A DNA stretch of 64,000 nucleotides from Mucilaginibacter phenanthrenivorans (GCF_024721155.1 NZ_JAHVAP010000001.1:372001-436000), one strand, 5' to 3'; shown: positions 44,004 through 52,086, counted from the first letter of the stretch. The notes: a model not told the origin generated them from the sequence alone. Made by a program: numbers and translations.

Positions 44004-44540
44004 ATGGCAACAGCAACAAAATGGGTTCTTGACCCAATGCACTCAGAAGTACAGTTTAAAGTTAAACACTTAGTTATATCAACAGTTAGCGGTTTCTTCA
44101 AAAGCTTCGAAGGAGCGCTTGAAACCTCTAATGACGATTTTGAAGATTCAGAAATTACTTTCGCTTTAAATATCGACAGCATCGATACCAACCAAACACA
44201 AAGAGATGAGCACTTAAAATCAGCTGAATTTTTTGATGCTGCTCAATTCCCGCAGATCACATTCAAATCAACCTCTTTCAAAAAAACAGGTGATGACGAA
44301 TTTGCACTGGTAGGTGACTTAACCGTTAAGGGTGTTACCAAATCAGTTACATTGGCTGCTGAATTCGGTGGTTCAACTGATGATTTCTACGGAAATACCA
44401 AGGCTGGTTTTGAAGTAACAGGTAAAATCAACCGTAAGGATTTTGGTTTAACCTGGGATGGCGTTACCGAAGCAGGTTCAATTGTAGTAGGTGAGGATAT
44501 CAAATTGCTGATCAACGTACAGTTTGCAAAGCAAAAATAA
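44004..44540 (+). CDS. YceI family protein (lipocalin-like), cytoplasmic form
   Basis: A 178-residue YceI-fold protein, a beta-barrel that binds polyisoprenoid or other amphiphilic molecules in characterised relatives. Blocks are WVLDPMHSEVQFKVKHLVISTVSG, FALNIDSIDTNQTQRDEHLKSAEFFDA, FPQITFKSTSF and GDLTVKGVTKSV, with NRKDFGLTWDG near the end. Unlike E. coli YceI there is no signal peptide, so this form is probably cytoplasmic. It has its own promoter with an operator-like palindrome and a terminator, so it is a single-gene transcript, probably induced by an unknown signal. Confidence 0.92.
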   Translation: MATATKWVLDPMHSEVQFKVKHLVISTVSGFFKSFEGALETSNDDFEDSEITFALNIDSIDTNQTQRDEHLKSAEFFDAAQFPQITFKSTSFKKTGDDEFALVGDLTVKGVTKSVTLAAEFGGSTDDFYGNTKAGFEVTGKINRKDFGLTWDGVTEAGSIVVGEDIKLLINVQFAKQK

Positions 44541-44544
44541 TCTT

Positions 44545-44577
44545 ATTTCGGATTTCGGAATTTCCATTTCGGATTTA
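44545..44577. repeat. Word-like intergenic repeat, TTTCGGA family
   Basis: ATTTCGGA occurs three times within 33 bp directly after the yceI-type stop codon. A related wording (CTTCGGAATTTCGATG) lies near 9990. Confidence 0.5.
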
Positions 44578-44587
44578 TAAAAAAATG

Positions 44588-44621
44588 AAACCATTCTGTA
44601 AAAAGGATGGTTTTATTTTTT
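44588..44621 (+). terminator. Rho-independent terminator of the yceI-type gene
   Basis: AAACCATTC/GGATGGTTT form a 9-bp stem with one G-U pair and an 8-nt loop, followed by TATTTTTT. Confidence 0.75.
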
Positions 44622-44636
44622 AACAATACTGTACCG

Positions 44637-44644
44637 TATATTTG
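44637..44644 (+). promoter_or_regulatory. -7 element of the Sua5/YciO gene
   Basis: TATATTTG matches TAnnTTTG exactly and ends 9 nt before ATG 44654, which predicts a leader of only a few bases. Confidence 0.55.
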
Positions 44645-44653
44645 CAGCACATC

Positions 44654-45274
44654 ATGCTTATTAAAATCTACCCCCAAAATCCAAATCCAAAGGCCATCGA
44701 GCAGGTTGTGGAAGTGCTCCGTAAAGGCGGCCTCATCATTTATCCAACAGATACCGTTTATGGCCTTGGCTGCGATATTACTAATCACCGGGCTATTGAG
44801 GCTATCTGCAAGATCAGGAACATTAAACCTGAAAAGGCTAACTTTTCCTTCATTTGTTCTGACCTGAGCCACATTTCGGATTATATTAAACCGATTGATA
44901 ATACCACGTTCAGGGTGTTAAAAAAGGCGCTGCCGGGTCCGTTTACGTTCATATTTAATGCAAATCATAACGTGCCCAAGCTGTTAAGCTCCAATAAAAA
45001 GACAGTCGGGATCAGGGTGCCGGATAATGATATTGCCCGGGAGATTGTAAGGCAATTGGGTAATCCTATCCTCTCAACCTCCATAAAGGATGATGACGAG
45101 ATCATTGAATATTCAACAGACCCTGAACTGATTCACGAAAAATATGAAGACCTGGTAGATCTTGTAATCGACGGTGGCTACGGGGAAAATATCCCGTCGA
45201 CCGTAGTGGATTGTACCGGCGGCGACTTTGAAGTTATTCGTGAGGGTAAGGGGGAGTTGGAGTTGTATCTCTAA
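44654..45274 (+). CDS. Sua5/YciO/YrdC family protein, L-threonylcarbamoyladenylate synthase-like
   Basis: A 206-residue YrdC-fold protein. Family members make threonylcarbamoyl-AMP for the t6A37 tRNA modification, while the YciO branch is less well defined. Motifs include [58 protein letters not shown] and [12 protein letters not shown]. The C-terminus ends soon after the domain, so there is no Sua5 extension. I use ATG 44654; the TTG 12 nt upstream overlaps the promoter. Its stop overlaps the stop of convergent trpA by 3 nt, with no terminator between. Confidence 0.85.
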   Translation: MLIKIYPQNPNPKAIEQVVEVLRKGGLIIYPTDTVYGLGCDITNHRAIEAICKIRNIKPEKANFSFICSDLSHISDYIKPIDNTTFRVLKKALPGPFTFIFNANHNVPKLLSSNKKTVGIRVPDNDIAREIVRQLGNPILSTSIKDDDEIIEYSTDPELIHEKYEDLVDLVIDGGYGENIPSTVVDCTGGDFEVIREGKGELELYL

Positions 45275-46044
45275 TAAGGTCTTATCGCCTCAATAAATCC
45301 CGGAATCTTCTCCAAGTACCCCTCTGTCCCTAGAAGCTTAACAAAAGCGCTACCCACAATTGCTCCGCTTGCGTATTCACAGGCTTTGCTGAACGATTTA
45401 TTATCTGAAATTCCAAAGCCGATGATCGCCGGATTCTTTAGCTGCATAGCCTTTATCCGCTTATAATAATCCTCAATGTTAACCGAAACCTGCAAATTGC
45501 CGCCTGTGATAGATGACGACGAAAGCAGATAAATAAAGCTGTTGCTCAACTCATCTATCTTGCGGATTCGCTCTTCAGATGTTTGCGGCGTTACCAGGAA
45601 AATATTGCTTAGTCCATTCGCTTTAAAAAAATCAGCGTACAAAGTTTCATACTCGTACATTGGCAGATCGGGTACGATAACGCCATCTACACCAACCACG
45701 GCGGCTTTTTTACAAAAGCGTTCAACGCCATACTGGATCATTGGGTTTGCATAACCCATCAGCAGTATTGGGATAGTTACCCGTTTACGCAGGTCGGCTA
45801 ATTGTTCAAAAAGCAAATTAAGGGTCATACCAGCTTCAAGCGCTTTTTCGGAACTATGCTGGATAGTGGGGCCATCAGCAACCGGGTCGGAGTAGGGGAA
45901 GCCTACTTCTAAGAAATCTACCCCGGCCCTTTCCAAAGCTTCGGCGATATCAAGGGTTGTATTTAGTTCTGGATAGCCTGCTGTATAATAGATAGACAAC
46001 AGGTTATCTTTTTTTGTATTGAAAAGTTGGTTTAAACGGTTCAT
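45271..46044 (-). CDS. trpA: Tryptophan synthase alpha chain
   Basis: Cleaves indole-3-glycerol phosphate to indole and glyceraldehyde 3-phosphate. The 257 residues have the catalytic glutamate in [19 protein letters not shown], the aspartate-type region [25 protein letters not shown], and phosphate-binding GFGISD and [10 protein letters not shown]. It is the last gene of the trpDFBA run. It is separated from trpB by 78 bp that are filled with a palindromic repeat element, although trpB and trpA are usually closely coupled. Confidence 0.96.
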   Translation of the reverse strand: MNRLNQLFNTKKDNLLSIYYTAGYPELNTTLDIAEALERAGVDFLEVGFPYSDPVADGPTIQHSSEKALEAGMTLNLLFEQLADLRKRVTIPILLMGYANPMIQYGVERFCKKAAVVGVDGVIVPDLPMYEYETLYADFFKANGLSNIFLVTPQTSEERIRKIDELSNSFIYLLSSSSITGGNLQVSVNIEDYYKRIKAMQLKNPAIIGFGISDNKSFSKACEYASGAIVGSAFVKLLGTEGYLEKIPGFIEAIRPY

Positions 46045-46050
46045 GTTTGT

Positions 46051-46121
46051 TAGTTCATGGTTGGTGGTTCATTGTTCATGGTAGTAGTTGCTATGAACTA
46101 TCATCCATGAACTATGAACTA
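46051..46121. repeat. TAGTTCATGG-type hairpin element in the trpB-trpA spacer
   Basis: The left part (46051-46081) and right part (46091-46121) form an imperfect hairpin from words such as AGTTCATGG and CTATGAACTA. A related element lies at 53577-53651. Here it sits inside an operon, between two genes whose products form one complex. Confidence 0.6.
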
Positions 46122-46122
46122 A

Positions 46123-47304
46123 TTAGTATCCAAAATATTTAATATACGTGTCCAAATCCTTGTCGCCGCGGCCTGAAAGGCAAATAACTACGTTGTCATT
46201 TGGTTTGAATTTCATTTTTTCAAGATAAGCTATTGCATGTGCCGACTCAATGGCGGGGATAATTCCTTCCATCTGGCTGCAAAGCAGACCTGCCTGCAAA
46301 GCTTCATCATCCGTAACGCTTACATACTGCGCCCGGTTGATCTTAAACAAATGCGCATGCTGCGGGCCAATGCCCGGATAATCCAGCCCCGCTGAAATAG
46401 AATAAGGCTCAACAACCTGCCCGTCGTCCGTCTGCATCAATATGGTGCGGCTGCCATGTAAAACTCCCTCACGACCCAGAAAAGTGGTAGCTGCAGAATG
46501 GCCGCTGTCTACACCCTTGCCTGCTGCTTCCACGGCAACCAATTTCACAGATTCATCATCCAAAAAATGGTAGAACATACCCATGGCATTGCTGCCACCA
46601 CCCACACAAGCCATTACATATTGAGGCAGTTCGTTACCGGTATGTTCCAGCAATTGTTTTTTAGTTTCTTCGGAGATAATTGACTGAAAGCGTGCCACCA
46701 TATCAGGGTAAGGATAGGGGCCAACTACCGAACCGATGATATAATGTGTATCAACAGGGTTGCCAATCCAGTCGCGCAAGGCTTCATTGGTGGCATCCTT
46801 TAATGTTTTACTGCCGGATGTAGCAGGAACAACCTTTGCACCAAGCATTTTCATGCGCGATACGTTGGGAGCCTGGCGCTCCATGTCTACCTCGCCCATG
46901 TAAACTACACACTCGATACCCATCAGCGCGCAGACCGTAGCGGTTGCAACACCATGTTGACCAGCGCCGGTTTCGGCAATAATGCGTTTTTTGCCGAGGC
47001 GCTTAGCCAGCAGGATCTGCCCGATGGCATTATTTATTTTGTGCGATCCGGTATGGTTCAAATCCTCACGTTTAAGGAATATGTTGGCGCCGTATTTTTC
47101 AGAATACCTTTTAGCATGATACAAAGGCGACGGCCTGCCTACATAATCCTTTAAAAGCTGGTTAAACTCCGCCTTAAACTCATCATCATTGATGATGGTT
47201 AGGTATTGCTGGCGTAATTCTTCCACATTGGGGTAAAGCATTTCGGGGATATAAGCTCCGCCAAAATCACCATAGTACCCTTGTCCATTAACTCCGTATT
47301 TCAT
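46123..47304 (-). CDS. trpB: Tryptophan synthase beta chain
   Basis: PLP enzyme that joins indole and serine to tryptophan. The 393 residues contain the PLP lysine in [39 protein letters not shown], the phosphate-binding [12 protein letters not shown], and GLDYPGIGP near the C-terminus. It is of the TrpB1 type. Its start overlaps the trpF stop by one base (TAATG), so the two are coupled. The gene is complete and ordinary. Confidence 0.97.
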   Translation of the reverse strand: MKYGVNGQGYYGDFGGAYIPEMLYPNVEELRQQYLTIINDDEFKAEFNQLLKDYVGRPSPLYHAKRYSEKYGANIFLKREDLNHTGSHKINNAIGQILLAKRLGKKRIIAETGAGQHGVATATVCALMGIECVVYMGEVDMERQAPNVSRMKMLGAKVVPATSGSKTLKDATNEALRDWIGNPVDTHYIIGSVVGPYPYPDMVARFQSIISEETKKQLLEHTGNELPQYVMACVGGGSNAMGMFYHFLDDESVKLVAVEAAGKGVDSGHSAATTFLGREGVLHGSRTILMQTDDGQVVEPYSISAGLDYPGIGPQHAHLFKINRAQYVSVTDDEALQAGLLCSQMEGIIPAIESAHAIAYLEKMKFKPNDNVVICLSGRGDKDLDTYIKYFGY

Positions 47305-47930
47305 TAGTCTGCGCTTTGTTTTATTGTATTAAATGCTTTTTCTAATTTTTCTATATCCTTCATACCCGGTGAGATCTCAAATTTACTATTGAGGTCGATG
47401 CCGTAAAATTTAGGATGATTGATATATTTTACTTCTTCAATGTTTTCCGGGCTAATGCCCCCGCTTAAAAAGAATGGAATCTCCATGTCGTATTTATCAA
47501 GGATGCTCCAATCGAAAGTTTTGCCGGAGCCGCCATGCTGGTCTGTTTTGGTATCGAACAAAAACATATCGACCTTGTTTTTATACTTGGTAAGTTGCTT
47601 GAAATCAAAACCATTATTTACCCCAAACGCTTTGATCACGATGGCTTTATCCCTTAACGATTTACAGAATTCCGGGCTTTCATCGCCGTGCAGCTGAATA
47701 AAATCAAAATCATATTTGTCGATGATCTTATTAATGGTTTCGGCATTTTCATTAACAAAAACAGCTGTTTTATTTATTGTTGACGGGATACTTTCAAGCG
47801 CCTCTATTTGCAATTCACCCACAAATCGTGGCGACGGCCCATAAAATATGAATCCCATATAGCCCGGTTCCATTGCTGCAACCGCCTTTATGTTCTCCGG
47901 ATCGCGTAAACCGCAAATTTTTATCTTCAT
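47304..47930 (-). CDS. trpF: Phosphoribosylanthranilate isomerase
   Basis: Amadori rearrangement of phosphoribosylanthranilate. The 208-residue TIM barrel starts with the catalytic cysteine in [10 protein letters not shown], then [42 protein letters not shown] (phosphate site) and [14 protein letters not shown]. trpD ends 1 nt upstream and trpB overlaps downstream. The gene for the next step, trpC (indole-3-glycerol phosphate synthase), normally sits between trpD and trpF in Bacteroidota but is not in this window. Confidence 0.95.
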   Translation of the reverse strand: MKIKICGLRDPENIKAVAAMEPGYMGFIFYGPSPRFVGELQIEALESIPSTINKTAVFVNENAETINKIIDKYDFDFIQLHGDESPEFCKSLRDKAIVIKAFGVNNGFDFKQLTKYKNKVDMFLFDTKTDQHGGSGKTFDWSILDKYDMEIPFFLSGGISPENIEEVKYINHPKFYGIDLNSKFEISPGMKDIEKLEKAFNTIKQSAD

Positions 47931-47931
47931 T

Positions 47932-48921
47932 TTAGTTAGCCACTAAAGTTTCAAAGCTTTTTAAAGCCTTTTTGCCAATTAATGATGCTTCAGCCTCGTA
48001 AAAACAATCAGCAAAGCTTTTTTTGGGGTTGATTGTGTTGATAGCCAAAGCGGCATTACATAAAACCACGTTGGTTTGGGCAGATGTAGCTTTGTTGTTC
48101 AATACTTCAACAAAAATATCTGCAGATTCACTTACCGAACTGCCGCCCAGAATTTCACTAGGATTCAGCTTAGCGAAACCAAGCGCCTCAATGCTGTTAA
48201 TCTTTTCGCCGGCACCCGAGAATGTCTTAAAGTCACATGTTAGTGACACCTCATCATAACCCTCCAGAGCATTTACAATGGTGTATTTAACATCTGATTT
48301 TTGGTACAGGTAGGCATAAACCCTCGCAAGCTCCAAATTAAATACACCAACTAATTGGTTTTTAGGCTTAACGGGGTTAACCAGCGGGCCAAGCATATTG
48401 AAAAATGTCTTTACGCCAAGTTCCCTGCGGATAGGAGCAACCGTTTTCATAGCCGGGTGGAAAAGCGGCGCATGTAAAAAACAGATGTTTGCTTTATCAA
48501 TATCAGTTTTTAGCTTATCGGTATCATTGGTAAATGTGCAGCCTAAAAACTCCATCACGTTTGACGATCCGCAGCCTGAAGAAACACCATAGTTACCGTG
48601 CTTGGCAACCTTGTATCCTGCGCCAGCTACTACAAATGAAGCGAGGGTAGAGATATTGAATGTATCCTTACCATCGCCACCGGTTCCGCAAAGGTCAATT
48701 ACCTGGTCGGTTTCCAAATCAATGGGTAAGCAAAGCTCGAGCATGGCATCACGAAAACCTTCCAGTTCATTAACGGTAATGCTGCGCATGCAGTAAGCCG
48801 TCATAAAAGCAGCCATTTGCGAATTGTTGTATTTGCCCTGTGCGATAGCGGTCAAAATTTCTTTTGATTGCTCGCGGGTAAATGTTTTGTGTTCAAAAAG
48901 ATGATTTAAGATCTGTTTCAT
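47932..48921 (-). CDS. trpD: Anthranilate phosphoribosyltransferase
   Basis: Joins anthranilate and PRPP. The 329 residues show the PRPP site LCGTGGDGKDTFNIST, VAKHGNYGVSSGCGSSNVMEFLG, the anthranilate region HAPLFHPAMKTVAPIRRELGVKTFFNMLGPLVNP and GYDEVSL. It is the first structural gene after the trp leader; between them lies a palindromic repeat element of about 90 bp. trpE and trpG, which usually precede trpD, are absent here. Confidence 0.96.
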   Translation of the reverse strand: MKQILNHLFEHKTFTREQSKEILTAIAQGKYNNSQMAAFMTAYCMRSITVNELEGFRDAMLELCLPIDLETDQVIDLCGTGGDGKDTFNISTLASFVVAGAGYKVAKHGNYGVSSGCGSSNVMEFLGCTFTNDTDKLKTDIDKANICFLHAPLFHPAMKTVAPIRRELGVKTFFNMLGPLVNPVKPKNQLVGVFNLELARVYAYLYQKSDVKYTIVNALEGYDEVSLTCDFKTFSGAGEKINSIEALGFAKLNPSEILGGSSVSESADIFVEVLNNKATSAQTNVVLCNAALAINTINPKKSFADCFYEAEASLIGKKALKSFETLVAN

Positions 48922-48923
48922 AA

Positions 48924-49014
48924 GCCCCTAACCCCTAAAGGGGAATTTAAAAGGTTAATTATATTAATTAAATACCTCCCCGTAATTCACTCCCCCTTTA
49001 GGGGGCCAGGGGGC
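48924..49014. repeat. Palindromic element between trp attenuator and trpD
   Basis: GCCCCTAACCCCTAAAGGGG (48924-48943) is mirrored by CCCCCTTTAGGGGGCCAGGGGGC (48992-49014) around an AT-rich centre. It resembles the CCCCTAAAGGGG spacer elements of sphingobacteria. Confidence 0.65.
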
Positions 49015-49046
49015 AAAAAAAAGGGTTGCCGACTATGGCAACCCTT
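49015..49046 (-). terminator. trp attenuator terminator
   Basis: Read on the minus strand, AAGGGTTGCC and GGCAACCCTT form a perfect 10-bp stem with a 6-nt loop, followed by eight T. It lies about 40 nt after the leader-peptide stop. GGCAATTCC just after that stop can pair instead with GGGTTGCC, giving a plausible antiterminator. Confidence 0.85.
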
Positions 49047-49086
49047 CTGAATATTTTGAAAAAACAAAAATGGAATTGCCTTACGA

Positions 49087-49128
49087 TTACTCGTTAAGCC
49101 ACCACCAATTGTTGTTTATTATTTTCAT
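49087..49128 (-). CDS. trpL: trp operon leader peptide
   Basis: A 13-codon frame (MKIINNNWWWLNE) with three consecutive TGG tryptophan codons followed by TAA. It lies 10 nt or so downstream of a promoter and upstream of a strong terminator and trpD. This is the classic arrangement of ribosome-mediated attenuation: with low charged tRNA-Trp the ribosome stalls at the TGG run and lets the antiterminator form. A TTAACGA/TCGTAA pairing spans the end of the leader frame and could be the 1:2 hairpin. The frame is too short for usual gene calling. Confidence 0.85.
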   Translation of the reverse strand: MKIINNNWWWLNE

Positions 49129-49143
49129 TATTGTTTTGTACGA

Positions 49144-49174
49144 CAAATATGTAAATAGTTTTTACTAAAAGCAA
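49144..49174 (-). promoter_or_regulatory. Promoter of the trp leader and operon
   Basis: On the minus strand, TTG (49174-49172), a 20-bp spacer, then CATATTTG (49151-49144, one mismatch to TAnnTTTG). It places the transcript start roughly 10 nt before the leader-peptide ATG. Confidence 0.6.
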
Positions 49175-49220
49175 GCAGAATGATATTTTTACAAAAACAT
49201 AAAGCCAATGCGGCTGAAAT

Positions 49221-50192
49221 ATGGCAAAATCGGAACGTAAAATAAACCCAGAAGATGATCTTGGCTTTGGCCCGCAGCCTGTAATAAAGAACCAGCCCCT
49301 GATGAATAAAGATGGTTCTCCAAATGTAAGGCGCGTTGGATTACCTTTTTTTAATACGGCCAATAACTATCATACCCTGATAACCATGAGCTGGCGCAAA
49401 TTCTGGCTGCTGGTAATTACATGCTACCTGTTGGTGAATATAATTTTTGCGTTTATTTACATGTCGTTCGGGCCGAACGGTTTAGACGGGACTTCGGGAA
49501 ATACCACGTTTAACCACTTTATGGATTCGTTCTTTTTTTCGGCGCAAACTATGTCGACTGTTGGCTATGGTCACATCAGCCCGAAGGGGATGGGTACAAA
49601 CAGTGTGGCCGCATTGGAATCGATGATGGGCCTGCTTGCCTTTGCGTTAGCTACCGGCTTATTATATGGGCGTTTTTCAAGGCCATCAGCTCAAATTGTA
49701 TATAGCAAAAATATATTGGTGGCGCCTTACATGGGTACGGGTAGAGGGATTATGTTCCGCCTGGCAAACCTGCGGCGTAATATGCTGATCGACCTGGAGA
49801 TAGAGATCATCTTCTCCTACAACGAGACCGTGGATGGTAAAACAACCCGCCGTTTTTATCCGCTTGAGGTAGAACGCAGTAAAGTGAGTGTGCTTACCTT
49901 GAACTGGACAGTTGTGCATCCGCTTGACGAAAATAGTCCAATGATCGATATGAGCAAAGAAGATATGATAAAATCCGAAGCCGGCTTTGCCATATTATTG
50001 AGGGCGTTTGACGATACTTTTTCACAAACCGTTCACTCCCGTACCCAATACCAGGGACACGAGATTATTTGGGGTGCAAAATTCAAACCTGTTTTTGACC
50101 GGGACGAGATGGGGAGAATTGTATTGGATTTGAGTAAGATTAGTGACTATGATATGTTTGAGCTGGAAAAGGTAGGGGAGGCTGTGGGGTAA
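49221..50192 (+). CDS. Inward-rectifier potassium channel (KirBac family)
   Basis: Tetrameric potassium channel of 323 residues. After a slide-helix region (SWRKFWLLV) come TM1 at about 61-82, the pore helix and the selectivity filter TVGYG at 113-117, and TM2 at about 131-150. A cytoplasmic immunoglobulin-like C-domain follows (IMFRLANLRRNMLIDLEIEIIFSY, LNWTVVHPLDENSPM, GHEIIWGAKFKPVF). These blocks are typical of bacterial Kir channels. It is divergent from the trp leader, and the two share an upstream region of about 90 bp. Bacterial Kir physiology is poorly known. Confidence 0.93.
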   Translation: MAKSERKINPEDDLGFGPQPVIKNQPLMNKDGSPNVRRVGLPFFNTANNYHTLITMSWRKFWLLVITCYLLVNIIFAFIYMSFGPNGLDGTSGNTTFNHFMDSFFFSAQTMSTVGYGHISPKGMGTNSVAALESMMGLLAFALATGLLYGRFSRPSAQIVYSKNILVAPYMGTGRGIMFRLANLRRNMLIDLEIEIIFSYNETVDGKTTRRFYPLEVERSKVSVLTLNWTVVHPLDENSPMIDMSKEDMIKSEAGFAILLRAFDDTFSQTVHSRTQYQGHEIIWGAKFKPVFDRDEMGRIVLDLSKISDYDMFELEKVGEAVG

Positions 50193-50209
50193 GTATAATT
50201 ATTTTAATA

Positions 50210-50304
50210 TTGTCATTGCGAGCGATAGCGCGGCAACCTCGTCGTAAGCATGGCGAATATGCATGGCGACGAGGTTGCTTCGTCGTTCCTCCTACCCATG
50301 ACAA
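50210..50304. repeat. Long intergenic palindrome, TGTCATTGCGAG family (reverse copy)
   Basis: Left arm 50210-50243 and right arm 50268-50304 match, in reversed orientation, the arms of the element at 34319-34427: the words GCGGCAACCTCGTC and GGAGGAACGACGAAGC (as complement) are shared. It lies downstream of the Kir gene. Confidence 0.75.
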
Positions 50305-50324
50305 GTTATATTCACTTGGGGTGG

Positions 50325-50520
50325 GGTGTCACACTGAGGCACTCGAAGTGCGACGTGCGCAGTGGCCTATCCGCGTGCTCAGCAGGTGCAGAGGCCTTTG
50401 CCCACATGCTTCGAGTGCCTCAGCATGACACCCCTAACGTGCGCAGTGGCCTATCCGCGTGCTCAGCAGGTGCAGAGGCCTTTGCCCACATGCTTCGAGT
50501 GCCTCAGCATGACACCCCTT
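50325..50520. repeat. Palindromic element with tandem 84-bp duplication
   Basis: Units 50353-50436 and 50437-50520 are identical over about 83 bp (both start ACGTGCGCAGTGGCC and end GACACCCCT). A leading GGTGTCACACTGAGGCACTC at 50325 is the inverse of the end of each unit (GAGTGCCTCAGCATGACACC), so the original single unit was a long palindrome whose right part was later duplicated. Spurious frames across it are not genes. Confidence 0.85.
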
Positions 50521-50579
50521 TTCTTGTCATTTCACTCTCGTAATCCAGCGGATTTTTAAACACGCAATGACAATGGGGT

Positions 50580-51395
50580 TTATCTCAATAACGAATCTCT
50601 TTCCTTAGCCATCTTATTAAAAACCAACTTATCCAGTAGTTTAGGGAAGAACTTGCCGATCAGCACAGTCAGCTTACCTTGTCCGGTCATAATTAAAGTT
50701 CGGGCTTTGTTTTCAACGCCGTTAACAATGATCTTCGCAACTTCGTCGCTGGTCATCATGCTTTCTTCGTTTAAAGTGCTTTCCCTTTGTTCCTTGCCCT
50801 CTTTGTTTAAAGCGGTATTACGAATGTTTGATGCCGTAAACCCGGGGCAGGCCGTTAAAATATGAATCCCGGTTTTTAAATTTTCAACACGCAATGCATC
50901 AAGAAAGCCGTTCATCGCAAATTTTGATGCAGAATAACCTGTACGGCCGGGTAAGCCTTTATAACCTGCTATTGATGAAACGCCAACAATTGTTCCTTGC
51001 GTTTTCAGTATTTCGGGTAAGGCATATTTGGTGCAATAAACTGTTCCCCAAAAGTTTACATCCATTACCGATTTTAAAACTTTAACATCCGTATCGTTAA
51101 ATAAGGCACGCATAGAGATCCCTGCATTATTGATCAATATATCCACACGTTCAAATGTAACGAGCGCTTGTTTGATCAATAGCTCGCAATCGGCCTCAAC
51201 AGTTACATCGCATTGCACGGCAATAGCCCTGATCTTGTATTGTTGTTCAAGCTGTTGGGTGATGGTACAAAGGTTTACGAAATGCCTTGCACCCAGTACA
51301 AGGTTAGCGCCGCGTTTGGCAAATTCAATAGCAAGTGATTTTCCGATGCCCGAAGATGCGCCGGTTATAATAACAATTTTACTGGTAAGGTTCAT
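50580..51395 (-). CDS. SDR family oxidoreductase
   Basis: A 271-residue NAD(P)-dependent short-chain dehydrogenase. The cofactor motif TGASSGIGKSLA is at about residues 11-22, NNAGIS at about 90, and the full catalytic set is present: serine in GVSSIAGYKG and the YSASK motif with tyrosine and lysine. The C-terminus is hydrophobic and basic. It belongs to the classical DltE/YqjQ-like group of broad or unknown substrate. It is transcribed alone; the region upstream leads to the toxin-antitoxin pair. Confidence 0.88.
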   Translation of the reverse strand: MNLTSKIVIITGASSGIGKSLAIEFAKRGANLVLGARHFVNLCTITQQLEQQYKIRAIAVQCDVTVEADCELLIKQALVTFERVDILINNAGISMRALFNDTDVKVLKSVMDVNFWGTVYCTKYALPEILKTQGTIVGVSSIAGYKGLPGRTGYSASKFAMNGFLDALRVENLKTGIHILTACPGFTASNIRNTALNKEGKEQRESTLNEESMMTSDEVAKIIVNGVENKARTLIMTGQGKLTVLIGKFFPKLLDKLVFNKMAKERDSLLR

Positions 51396-51433
51396 AAAAT
51401 AGAGGAGCGCGGCTCACTGGAAATATTTGGTGA

Positions 51434-51826
51434 TTATAATTCTATTACTTGTAATGAGTCAATTCTGTCGAAATGTTTTCTGTTTAATGTAGCACAAGGT
51501 AAGTCATTTGAAATTGCGGTTGCCGCTATGAAAAGGTCGGCAAGATCTATTTGTTTACTTTTGGTCTTTAGTACAGCGTTAATATTGACCGCTTCTTTTG
51601 CAGTTGATCTATCAAAAGGTAAAACACGAACGTTGTCTAAAAAAGCCTCCCAAAATTTAAATTGTGCTGGTGTCGCGCCCGAATAGATCTCGTATTCGGT
51701 TATTGCCGAAATACAAAAATCATATCCCTGCTCGAATAATTTCACAAATGCCGAATTAGGTTTGTTTGTTTTTCTAAAGTAATCGATAAGGATAGAGGTA
51801 CCCGCCAAAACTATTTTGTCCGCCAT
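51434..51826 (-). CDS. PIN-domain toxin (VapC-like), possibly inactive
   Basis: A 130-residue PIN-domain protein downstream of and overlapping (16 nt) a small antitoxin gene, the usual VapBC layout. VapC toxins are Mg-dependent RNases. The second acidic residue is in AITEYEIYSG and the third in IDLADLFIAATA, followed by CATLNRKHFDRI. The first motif, usually (V/L)xDTS, reads LAGTSILIDYF: the catalytic aspartate is glycine here (GGT in place of GAT). If correct, nuclease activity should be reduced or lost. Whether D15 can substitute is unknown. Confidence 0.85.
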   Translation of the reverse strand: MADKIVLAGTSILIDYFRKTNKPNSAFVKLFEQGYDFCISAITEYEIYSGATPAQFKFWEAFLDNVRVLPFDRSTAKEAVNINAVLKTKSKQIDLADLFIAATAISNDLPCATLNRKHFDRIDSLQVIEL

Positions 51827-52038
51827 TTATTTATAGCTGTTCTGGTTTTAGCAATTTCTTCTATTTGCTCTTCTGAGAAGGTAGGTCCGCCTAAAAGGAG
51901 AGTTTCAAAATCGCTCCGTTTATTTGCCGATGTTGTTTGTTTTTCGATCTCTGCTTTAAGAATGGATGGTTTGCTTCCGGGTAGATTCTTAACGATCTTC
52001 AGTAATTCATCAAATTCGATATTAATCGTGGCTTGCAT
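51811..52038 (-). CDS. VapB-like antitoxin
   Basis: A 75-residue protein that overlaps the PIN toxin by 16 nt and is read first, as expected for an antitoxin. The N-terminal MQATINIEFDELLKIVKNLP is a short strand-helix start that could form a dimeric DNA-binding domain. The C-terminal part (LLLGGPTFSEEQIEEIAKTRTAINKWRTK) is likely the toxin-binding tail. I assign it by position and size; the sequence itself matches no antitoxin class I know. Its promoter lies 4 nt before the start codon. Confidence 0.75.
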   Translation of the reverse strand: MQATINIEFDELLKIVKNLPGSKPSILKAEIEKQTTSANKRSDFETLLLGGPTFSEEQIEEIAKTRTAINKWRTK

Positions 52039-52042
52039 ATAT

Positions 52043-52073
52043 CAAATTTAGCAAGATTTTACCACAGTTCAAA
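52043..52073 (-). promoter_or_regulatory. Promoter of the vapBC-like pair
   Basis: On the minus strand, TTTG (52073-52070), a 19-bp spacer, then TAAATTTG (52050-52043): a full match to the Bacteroidota consensus. The -7 box ends 4 nt before ATG 52038, so the mRNA is probably leaderless. Confidence 0.7.
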
Positions 52074-52086
52074 CCGGCTTGCAAAA

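Noticed and set aside
49094..49363. 89-codon minus-strand frame across the trp leader region
   Set aside because: It overlaps the start of the Kir channel on the other strand, lacks family features, and the 13-codon WWW leader in another frame explains the region far better.
50325..50520. Possible CRISPR array or tandem-repeat locus
   Set aside because: Only two 84-bp units without spacers, and the unit is half of a palindrome. No CRISPR array or cas gene was seen anywhere.
50210..50559. Overlapping plus-strand frames (65-97 codons) downstream of the Kir gene
   Set aside because: They run through palindromes and an exact 84-bp tandem repeat, and their translated repeats follow the DNA repeat, not a protein.
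50193..50579. Possible RNA gene in the Kir-SDR spacer
   Set aside because: The strong secondary structure is explained by dispersed palindromic repeats with a second copy at 34319.
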